Position numbers and translations under genes: made by a program. From positions 48,430,949 to 48,494,948 of the forward strand of contig NC_069123.1 of the NCBI RefSeq assembly GCF_026914265.1: a stretch of 64,000 nt of DNA, read 5' to 3'. Below the pieces are notes generated by a model. It saw only the letters and a program-made list of their open reading frames with translations. It had not been told where the DNA came from and made no database searches. This DNA is from Mya arenaria. Its lineage: Eukaryota > Mollusca > Bivalvia > Myida > Myidae. This document shows positions 24,408-36,400 of this stretch, piece by piece (the stretch's first letter is position 1; every line of letters starts with the position of its first letter).

Positions 24408-27400
24408 TCACGCATTGGAGGCAGTCCTGGTACCCCTCTCCAGCCGCGTCACCGTGGATGTCGAGTCCGCGCCGATCTGTGCGCCATTTTGCGCCGGAGG
24501 CGGGTGCCCAGTATGCAGATCCATGCTCAGTGCATGAAGTTCTTTGCCAGTGGACACATTCTGGTGACCGATGCGGTTGTTTCTTGGAACCCTGTGGTAT
24601 CAGTGAAAAACTTTTATTGAGTTAGTACAAAGTACGACCTAAAACCATTTAATTTAGACACCAAACGGTAAACTGGATAAGTATAAGTATAAGAATTTAT
24701 TACCCACGCCTCTTGATGCAGTAGTAGCAGGTTGCTGCCGCCACCCAGATGAGCAGTAAACATGGGATGATGGCCCCTATCAGACTGGCTGGAAATGTAT
24801 GTAGTAAAACGAATAAAGCATGTTGTCAAGTATAGTGTCGGTAAATGCAATTTATGATCAAATATGCAAACCGAAATTAAGAAAAAAAAAACAGTGAAAA
24901 AAGCCAACGTCCGTTGACAAAGGTGCATTAATAAATTATTTTTTTGACCAGAGTGATGGGACTTTCTACACGAATGCATATTATGATATTGTAAAGGTGA
25001 GTACCAAGTTAAATGTGAATGTCCAAAAAACGTACATTTTTCAAGTTTACCTACGACACCAACGACCAAAACGACGACGGATATGCAAATACTTTAAATT
25101 TAAAAGCTGCACTCTAACAAATTGACATGAATGTTAGTGTTTGTCTCAGAATCAGCTGAGTTTGGTATCAATGCCTTCAATTCAGTCAATTAAGATAACT
25201 CGACCAAGAGCAGGTCTCAATTCTTTGGGAAACCGACGAAAATTATTTTTTTCTTAAAGCGTTAGTAAAATTTTAAGCCAATAAATATCAATTTTCGAAC
25301 ATAAATATGAACTAGAACCACCTCAAAGCGACGAAACCAGGATTTTAATATGGGCAATAAGAACGTATAGCCATTTAATTCCTCTGGTTTAAAACTGCGA
25401 ATAAATATTTTGTCAGCAATCTTGTATGACTGATTTCAGACATTTACGCAAAATTGGTTCATTCCATGTAAAAAATAGAAACATTTGTCAAAACCGTCAG
25501 TCCCTGCGAGTGCAGCTTCAATGTTTCAATAATTACAAAAGGGGAGTCAAAATATATGCAGAAATAATTAGATACGTATAAAAGGGTCTTTGTATCGCTC
25601 AGTGGTGGTTGGTGGGGATGTGGGGATAGGTGTTGTCGTTTCAACCGGCGTCACCCGGATGTGGATCACAGCCGTGGCGCTGTTACGCTCCGCTGTGTCT
25701 CGCTCGATGGCGTATAACTAAAAAAGACAAATCAGAAAAAAAATCAGATAAACTCGATATTATTTCAAATGATCAACAGCAATGCTTCAAATCGAGTGAT
25801 TTGTCTAATTTTAATAGGCACTTGCATACAATCTTAGTAGAAAACACCCAATGAAACAGCAGCCGGATGTTATGAACAGACTAACAAGACTAAGCCACTT
25901 GTTTATTCCTTCTCCTTAATTACAAACCTTGAGCGTGATATTTCCCCTCCTCTTGATGAGGTCGGGTGACTTGAGGGCGATGAGTGGTGCGCCCCGAGAG
26001 GCTATTACACTGGGTATGGGCTCGAAGTCGTACGTCATGTCCCCGTCCTCTCCCCGCAAAACCAGCTCCAAGATACCACTAGAACCCTAAAAAAATTTTT
26101 TACTTTAAGTCTATCAACTATCGGTTATGACTCTTGAAGCATAGAACGGATAGGCATCACTAAAAGGTGGAAAAGTATTTTATCATATTTTAAATTGTTC
26201 GACTGACATTCGACCGTAATGTAATATCCTCATTAAATACTGCAACTTAATAAGATATTGTCTACTTAAAGACATATCATAATGATTCTATATAAGCTCA
26301 CCTGATCCTTGTCCTCTATGAATATCTCGGTGTCGTTTTCGAACTGTATGGGGTAGTTCAGCTCGGCAGTGTTGTCTATGTACGCCCGGAAGCTGTCCGC
26401 GCTAATGGAGGGGGCGTTGTCGTTCTCGTCCGTCACAAACACGCTCAAGGCCGCCCTCGACTCCGTCAACCCGAACTGCGCATGCGCGGGCTGTTCAATC
26501 TCACGAACCTGCAGACCAGTTAGTTCAAGAATGCGACGGGACCATCGTTTAATCAATAGCTTAGATTAGAAAAAAACTTCTTAAACAAGTCTATAATCAA
26601 AACAATTTGTGACTGCTCATATTTTTTGTGTTTGTACACACAAATATCTGACAATATTTCCGACAGCGTATATTCTTCACCATCAATTTAATACTGTAAC
26701 TAGTAGGTCAATTTTAACAAATACACGTACAAAAATTTCCATGTTGCAGACGCCACCGTGTTCCATGACGTCACCAAAATCCCTGTCAACGTCACCTGAA
26801 ACTGTTATTTCCCCGCTTGTCTCGTTGATGGCAAAAAGAGACTGACATGGTGTCTCTAAAATAGCAATGGGAAATTTTTACATTTGTAAAGCAAGGTCCA
26901 TTTTTGAAGATTACGTACTATATGTAATATTTTAATATGAAGATACTTATGGGTGTATGGGTGTGCAAATATGCCAAATGCTGATGTACCAACACAATCT
27001 TAATAGCATTACGACACCATATATTAGTTTGGTATCATTTAAAAGGATTTTGTGAGAAAAAAAAAGAATACCAATAATAATAATATCAGACAAGGTATTT
27101 TGGCCTTCAGACAGTATAAGATACGCCATTTACGTCCGATTCTAGAAAAAGGGCAAATATACGAATTTTAAAACCTGTTTAATGTTATTTCGGTCGTTTA
27201 TTTTACTTAAAAGAATCAGTAAGCCGACACCTCTTAGAAATTTATTGAACTGTCATTTTATCAGTTTAAATTATTTTTTGTTAATTTTTAAACAATATCA
27301 ATGGACTGAAGGGCCATATTTAAGTGATCAAGCTATGTGACGGAAACCTGTGAGTGGATCGGTATACAGATACATGTCCTCAATAAATATTCTTCAGGCC

Positions 27401-30400
27401 ATTATAAATTTAAATTATTGAAAAAAAACATATACCGACCAGTACTGAAGGAGAACGCCACTTCGTTTGGGATCCCCCTGTCACCGTCAATGGCGCGGCA
27501 AGTGAAGAAATGCTTTCCCTATGAGACGAAAACATGCCATATATCAGTAAGAATGAAGCAGCTGCAACAAATAGCCGTTTGCTAGGTTAACCATACATAT
27601 TTCCTTTCCCACGGTTGATCAATGTTTTTTAATGAACGAAACGGTAGAACATGCACATAACGGTTTGTCATACTGTAGCCCCTTAGCGTTAGCTTTAACA
27701 ATGATGCTTGTATGAAAAAACTTTTGAGAGGAAGAGTACTTACCAGCGGTGAGTTTTCCTGCACGGTAACTACATATGGCGTCCCCTGTACTTCCGGTGG
27801 AGTGTCTTGAATGTCCAGTATCCGGATGGTCAATACTTCTGACGAGTTCAGCCCGTAACCGTCCTACAATTTACAGTAAAGTTAAACTATTGACAGCTTG
27901 TCATTAAATAATAAAGGTGGTCGTGATTATCATGACTATTATATTTATCTGGTTATACGCTGACTGGTCGCCATTTACACGGGAACGTTATCAGTGCTCG
28001 AGGAAGAGCCTTGGACTATTTTATTAAACTAAAGCATTTGATAAAATATTACTACATCACTATTTAGATACTTATGAACTCTATCTGTATAATGTAACTT
28101 TATGCAATTACCACTGCGATTATTTTGAACTGGTAGAACTGCATCTTCTCATAGTCCAGCGGAGCCTTCAGGAAGATTGACGCTGTTTTGGGATCCATGG
28201 AGAACGTGTTGGTGAATACGACCGCATCTTTGTCGGACTGCAGAACATTTCAAATGCTAGATAAATTTTTGTGTTATATTATATTATGACGACTTGATAA
28301 ATGATATATAAAAGCATTATGCATGTGATCGTTAATATATATTAAATAATAAATTAACTAATATATACCATTATTATTATTATTATTTATTTGTTTGTTT
28401 GTTTGTTTGTTTGTTTATTTATTTATTTATTTGAACACTTACCTGTGTAATTGGCTGAAATACAGATAAAAACAGTTTTAAAACACGTCAAATTTGAGGA
28501 TGATAATGTAGAAATAATTTAGAACAAGCAGGTGGGTTAATTGCTTTACTCTAAAATATTGAGTCCTGAAGGTCTACTAGAGGGGGTGCTTTTTCATGTA
28601 ATTTTCAACAAATAATATTCCTGATGTCTTATATTTTAACTACGATTCGGACAGCTGTGTGAAGTTAGCTAAACATACAACATTGGACATTGGACATTCA
28701 AAATCGAATGTTGTGCTGGCACGACATTGGACATTGGACATTCAAAATCGAATGTTGTGCTGGCACGACATTGGACATTGGACATTCAAAAGTGAAAGTC
28801 GTGCTAGCACGACATTGGACATTGGACATTCAAAATCGAATGTTGTGCTGGCACGACATTGGACATTGGACATTCAAAAGTGAAAGTCGTGCAAGCACGA
28901 CATTGGACATTGGACATTCAAAATCGAATGTTGTGCTGGCACGACATTGGACATTGGACATTCAAAATCGAATGTTGTGCTGGCACGACATTGGACATTG
29001 GACATTCAAAATCGAATGTTGTGCTGGCACAACATTGGACATTGGACATTCAAAAGTGAAAGTCGTGCAAGCACGACATTGGACATTCAAAATCGAATGT
29101 TGTGCTGGCACGACATTGGACATTCAAAATCGAATGTTGTGCTAGCACGACATTGGACATTGGACATTCAAAATCGAATGTTGTGCTGGCACGACATTGG
29201 ACATTGGACATTCAAAATCGAATGTTGTGCTGGCACGACATTGGACATTCAAAATCGAATGTTGTGCTGGCACGACATTGGACATTGGACATTCAAAATC
29301 GAATGTTGTGCTGGCACGACATTGGACATTGGACATTCAAAATCGAATGTTGTGCTGGCACGACATTGAACATTGGACATTCAAAATCGAATGTTGTGCT
29401 GGCACGACATTGGACATTCAAAATCGAATGTTGTGCTGGCACGACATTGGACATTGGACATTCAAAAGTGAAAGTCGTGCTAGCACGACATTGGACATTG
29501 GACATTCAAAATCGAATGTTGTGCTGGCACGACATTGGACATTGGACATTCAAAAGTGAAAGTCGTGCTAGCACGACATTGGACATTGGACATTCATAAT
29601 CGAATGTTGTGCTGGCACGACATTGGACATTGGACATTCAAAAGTGAAAGTCGTGCTGGCACGACATTGGACATTGGACATTCAAAAATGAAAGTCGTGT
29701 ATCAACTTGCAGGAGTCACGATGCACAGAGAGACGCACTATTGTGTAGTACTTCAGTACTGCAGTACTCTCTGTGCATCGTGACTCCTGCAAGTTGATAC
29801 ACGACTTTCACTTTTGAATGTCCAATGTCCAATGTCGTGCCAGCACAACATTCGATTTTGAATGTCCAATGTCGTGCTAGCACGACTTTCACTTTTGAAT
29901 GTCCAATGTCGTGCTAGCACGACTTTCACTTTTGAATGTCCAATGTCGTGCCAGCACAACATTCGATTTTGAATGTCCAATGTCCAATGTCGTGTCAACA
30001 CAACATTCGATTTTGAATGTCAAATGTCGTGCTAGCACGACTTTCACTTTTGAATGTCCAATGTCCAATGTCGTGCCAGCACAACATTCGATTTTGAATG
30101 TCCAATGTCGTGCTAGCACGACTTTCACTTTTGAATGTCCAATGTCCAATGTCGTGCCAGCACAACATTCGATTTTGAATGTCCAATGTCGTGCTAGCAC
30201 GACTTTCACTTTTGAATGTCCAATGTCCAATGTCGTGCCAGCACAACATTCGGTTTTGAATGTCCAATGTCCAATGTCGTGCCAGCACGACTTTCACTTT
30301 TGAATGTCCAATGTCCAATGTCGTGCCAGCAGAACATTCACTTTTGAATGTCCAATGTCCAATGTCGTGCCAGCACAACATTCGATTATGAATGTCCAAT

Positions 30401-33400
30401 GTCCAATGTCGTGCTAGCACGACTTTCACTTTTGAATGTCCAATGTCCAATGTCGTGCCAGCACAACATTCGATTTTGAATGTCCAATGTCCAATGTCGT
30501 ATGTTTAGCTAACTTCACACAGCTGATTCGGACTTCACTAGCAACTACCTGCATGGAGTAAGCGAGCTTGCCCCCGATGCCGGTGTCCGGGTCCCGGGCC
30601 TGAATGGACTCGTAAACCACTTGGTTCCACGCCTCGTTCTGGGAGGAAAATGGAGTTATACGCTTCATTACCATAAAATTAATGTTCACAGGATTTGGAA
30701 GATGTGAAAAATTACATGGAAATAATGTTATGTTAATAATCGATATAGTTAAAATGCCTGTATTTGTGTTTTAACACGACAATCACGGTTGCTCTGTTCC
30801 TTATCAATTATATCTCCGACACGGTTGTTGGTATAACTTACCTCTGGTATCTGCAGCCTGTATGGGAGGTTCTGGAAGACGGGGACCTCGTCGTTTACGT
30901 CCGAGATCACCAGGTCCACCAACACGTCGATCTGAAACACGCACGGACGGATGGACAAACGGGTCAGTCAGTGTTAGACAACGTCATGTGAATAGAGACG
31001 TTTGTAATTTAAAATTATTTTTATGTATGCCATAGGATGAAATTTGCAAATGGTTCATTCGTAAACGAAGCACCTTTATTTATTTCCAATTCAATTCGCT
31101 TATCAATTTAATCTCGTATTACTGGTAATATTTTGCTAAAAAACAGCCGTAAAAGGAAATAAATATAACGAATACATGTATGATCGTTAAAGTAATCAGA
31201 GAGAGCCGGAAGGTGGGTTACCTTGAAATTGAGTTCACTGTTGTCTTGGATGATGAAGTGGAGCTGCCTCCGGTCAGAGTTCTAGGGAAAAGAAACACAC
31301 AGAGGATATACAGGGAAATCAATCATGATTCGTTGGTTTATGGCCAAGCATGTATGAATACTATCAATGCTCAAATAATAAGCGATAAAAGAAAGGGCAT
31401 GTTATTCCTCTATGAAATTCGTCCATGATGCAGTTTACCAAACTCCATTTGTCCGCTCTCTAACTCATAAACGCATTTGTTATTTAATATTTAGCAAATA
31501 TTCGTTACAATATTTATGAACATAACTTCTTGAAGGAGTTTGATCAACAGCAAAATCGCATATTAACATTGGAGTTCTGGCCCTTGCTTAATCAAAATTT
31601 AACCAAATTCTATTTGTTTGCTCTTGGGCATTTTCTATCCAATCTTTGCCCGACTAGGTTGCAATGCATATAAAGGGCATGATATCTCGACCAAGTATGG
31701 TAAACAGCCAGATCATTCTATGAGTAACGGCCCTTTATTTGTCAGCTCCCTGTGGCTGCTTTTTAACTTAAGCATTTCTAATTCAATTTGAGGCAAGTTT
31801 AGTTATAATAGTTATGGACATGATATCGCGTATATGTTCAATAAACAGCAATAGCGCATTATTATTAGTTATTGAGTTATGTCCATTGGATGGCGAAAAG
31901 TTGGCCAATACACCTTGTATTTTCCTTAATCAATAATTTCTTAGTCAATCTTAATAGCATTGTTTATACTTGGTAGATATGTTATAGCGCATGTCCGAGT
32001 GACCTGCAAGACTGCAATATTTACTTTGGAGTTAATGGCCTTCAATTTTGCAAACGTGTATGCTCATTTATGTCTACATATATAACAGTATATGCCTGAA
32101 TATAATTCATCAATTTCAACAGAGAAACATAAAATACGTATATCAGTCCTACTTTTAATAAATAATTGTTTTATCGTTTTCCATTTCAAAAAGTGGGCTC
32201 TCAAAGCAAGCGACATATTCAAATCGCCTTATCCTAGTTATACGTACATAATCCCGGTCAAGAATCTTATCAAGAATAATATCAGCTGAAGCGTTCCCAT
32301 TGGTTCGGATGGTCTGACGTATAGTCACGAGTGTCTTGGACTCTGCCTCGTATTCAGGGTAACCGATGATGACGTCATCACCGTCCTCATCCATTGCCTT
32401 TAACGTCCAAAGCACGGTTCCTGCAAATGTTACCACAGCATTATAAAAGTAGCGTTTACAAGAACTGTCATTGGGAGACCTGGAACATTGCTGTATACGG
32501 TGTAGATGTCAGAGATAGCCCTACAGTGAACGTCAGTGATAACTGAGCTAACATTGCTGTATACGGTGTAGATGTCAGAGATAGTCCTACAGTGAACGTC
32601 AGTGATAACTGAGCTAACATTGCTGTATATGGTGTAGATTTCAGAGATAGCCCTACAGTGAACGTCAGTGATAACTGAGCTAACATTGCTGTATACGGTG
32701 TAGATGTCAGAGATAGCCCTACAGTGAACGTCAGTGATAACTGAGCTAACATTGCTGTATACGGTGTAGATGTCAGAGATAGCCCTACAGTGAACGTCAG
32801 TGACAGCTGAGCTAACATTGCTGTATACGGTGCAGGTGTCAGAGATATCCCTACAGTGAACGTGAGTGATAACTGAGCTAGCATTGCCGTATACGGTGTA
32901 GATGTCAGAGATAGCCTTACAGTGAACGTCAGTGATAACTGAGCTAACATTGCCGTGTACGGTGTAGATGTCAGAGATAGCCCTACAGTAAACGTGAGTG
33001 ATAACTGAGCTAACATTGCAGTATACAGTGATACGGTGTAGATGTCAGAGATAGCCTTACAGTGAACGTCAGTGATAACTGAGCTAACATTGCAGTATAC
33101 GATGTAGGTGTCAGAGATAGCCCTACAGTGAACGTCAGTGATAACTGAGCTAACATTGCAGTATACGGTTTAGGTGTCAGATATAGCCCTACAGTGAACG
33201 TCAGTGATAACTGAGCTAACATTGCAGTATACGATGTAGATGTCAGAGATAGCCCTACGGTGAACGTCAGTGATAACTGAGCTAACATTGCTGTATACGG
33301 TGTATGTGTCAGAGATAGCCCTACGGTGAACGTCAGTGATAACTGAGCTAACATTGCTGTATACGGTGTAGATGTCAGAGATAGACTTACAGTGAACGTC

Positions 33401-36400
33401 AGTGATAACTGAGCTTACATTGCTGTATACGGTGTAGATGTCAGAGATAGCCCTACAGTGAACGTCAGTGATGACTGAGCTAACATTGCAGCATACGGTG
33501 TAAATGTCAGAGATAGCCGTACAGTGAACGTCAGTAATAACTGAGCCAACATTGCAGTATACGGTGTAGATGTCAGAGATAGCCGTACAGTGAACGTCAG
33601 TGATAACTGAGCTAACATTGCAGTATACGGTGTAGATGTCAGAGATAGACTTACAGTGAACGTTAGTGATAACTGAGCTTACATTGCTGTATACGGTGTA
33701 GATGTCAGTGATAGCCCTACAGTGAACGTCAGTGATGACTGAGCTAACATTGCTGTATACGATGTAGATGTCAGAGATAGCCCTACAGTGAACGTCAGTG
33801 ATGACTGAGCTAACATTGCAGTATACGGTGTAGATGTCAGAGATAGCCCTACAGTGAACTAGCCCTACAGTGAACGTCAGTGATGACTGAGCTAACATTG
33901 CTGTATACGGTGTAGATGTCAGAGATAGCCCTACAGTGAACGTCAGTGATGACTGAGCTAACATTGCAGTATACGGTGTAGATGTCAGAGATAGCCCTAC
34001 AGTGAACGTTAGTGATAACGGTAGGTGTCAGCTATAGCCTTACAGTGAACGTCAGTGATAGCTGAGCTAACATTGCAGTATACGGTGTAGATGTCAGAGA
34101 TAGACTTACAGTGAACGTTAGTGATAACTGAGCTTACATTGCTGTATACGGTGTAGATGTCAGAGATAGCCCTACAGTGAACGTCAGTGATAACTGAGCT
34201 AACATTGAAGTATACGGTGTAGGTGTCAGAGATGGCCTTGCAGTGAACGTTAGTGATAACTGAGCTAACATTGAAGTATACGGTGTAGTTGTCAGAGATA
34301 GCCTTACAGTGAGCGTCAGTGATAACTGAGCTAACATTGAAGTATACGGTGTAGGTGTCAGAGACGGCCTTACAGTGAACGTCAGTGATAACTGAGCTAA
34401 CATTGCAGTATACGGTGTAGGTGTCAGAGATGGCCTTACAGTGAACGTTAGTGATTACTGAGCGAACATTGAAGTATACGGTGTAGGTGTCAGAGATAGC
34501 CTTACAGTGAACGTCAATGATAACTAAGCTAACATTGCCGTATACGGTATAGATGTCAGAGATGGCCTTACAGTGAACGTTAGTGATAACTGAGCTAACA
34601 TTGCAGTATACGATGTAGTTTTCAGAGATGGCCTTACAGTGAAAGTTAGTGACAGCTGAACTAACATTGCAGTATACGATGTAGGTGTCAGAGATAGCCC
34701 TACAGTGAACGTCAGTGATAACTGAGCTAACATTGCAGTATACGGTATAGATGTCAGATATAGCCCTACAGTGAACGTCAGTGATAACTGAGCTAACATT
34801 GAAGTATACGGTGTAGATGTCAGAGATGGCCTTACAGTGAACGTCAGTGATAACTGAGCTAACATTGAAGTATACGGTGTAGGTGTCAGAGATGGCCTTA
34901 CAGTGAACGTCAGTGATAACTGAGCTAACATTGAAGTATACGGTGTAGGTGTCAGAGATGGCCTTACAGTGAACGTCAGTGATAACTGAGCTAACATTGC
35001 AGTATACGGTGTAGATGTCAGAGATGGCCTTACAGTGAACGTTAGGGATAGCTGAGCTAACATTGAAGTATACGGTGTAGGTGTTGGAGATAGCCTTACA
35101 CGGAACGTAATTTAAGTGATAACTGAGCTAACATTTCATGTAACATGTAGTATATACCCGAACAAGCCTTACAGTGAACGTTAGAACTGTTTTGTTAAAT
35201 TACATGGAGCGAATCAGATTTGATCAATTGAATTTACTCGTTCCCAAAATTCTCATTGCGCACATTTACCTTTTACACTAATATATCTTAGCCGTGAAGA
35301 AATATGTGTGTCTATTGCCAAATTCAAACAATGGCGATAGCAACAGAACTCTTATTGACGAACGCGTACCTATCTTGGTGTCCTCGCTGACGACGACAGC
35401 GGCGTCCGTGTTGTCGACGATCACCGGAGGATGTGGCTCACTTTCGCACTCACGGACTGCAATTAGACGGATGTCTGTTTTACAAATATAGACTTAAATT
35501 TTCTTTTTTTACATGGTCTTCATTAAGAAACCTTGCAATACCATATCAGATTAAACTAAGGTCATACCAAATTGTTTTTTATGTTTAGCGTCAACTCTAA
35601 GTATCTATCTAGCTATCCTAAAAAAACTTACCGCCGAAAAAGAAACGATTACTAAATGAGTGATATCCTATGTATAATATATACACATGCTGTTTATTTT
35701 TAGTCCATATTGAACCATTTTCAATTATTAAATAAATGTGTTGATAATGTGTGGCAACCACACAGAATGCATCGTATTCTGATATCAATTGCCAAGTATG
35801 CTAGTACATAGTGGTATGAAACATGTTGTTTGCACGTGTGTTCAGGCCCCAATTTCTCGAAACTTCTTAAGCTTAACAGACTTAAGTCGCTTATTTCAAT
35901 TAGCCAAAATACATACTGAAAATGTTTATTAGTAAATGAAAAATGGTTTATTCTGATAATCATACAGATTATTCCTACATAATTTCTAAAAATTCTTGAA
36001 GAAGTAAATAGAACACATTTTATAGAATTATAAAAATAGTGTGATTAGCTTAATCCTGTTATAAGGGACTTAAGAAGTTTCGAGAAATTGGGGCCTGTTG
36101 TCGGAATTATAGTAAAAGGAAATTAAACATATGCGGCAGATCGCTGATCATATAAAAAAACTTTTTTTATCGGGAAGCCCGTTTGCGGACGCTTGGCAAA
36201 GAAATGATTTGGTATGGCTCATGCGATTTATTTTTTAACTGTATTTTTTTTTCTTAAATAATACTCCATTTAAATAGCATTCATAACTTTAAAAGTCAAC
36301 CGTCATTTATAGCTGTCCACCAGTGAGCTGAACTGGTATAGTGTCAATTATTTTTATTTTTATCTAATTGAAAGGACATGTTGCTTTAATTAAATTGCTA

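Noticed and set aside
28659-30450. Overlapping frames on both strands rich in DIGHSK / HWTLDIQN repeats
   Set aside because: They follow the foldback element's tandem subunits in several frames at once, which real genes do not do.
28653-30524. CRISPR-like array
   Set aside because: Regular short repeats are present, but there are no unique spacers, the units are contiguous and inverted in two arms, and the setting is a eukaryotic intron.
32468-35063. Long minus-strand frames with a 22-residue repeat (MLAQLSLTFTVGLSLTSTPY...)
   Set aside because: They arise from a 66-bp tandem unit, a multiple of three, lying wholly inside a cadherin intron; no start context, splice site or domain supports a protein.
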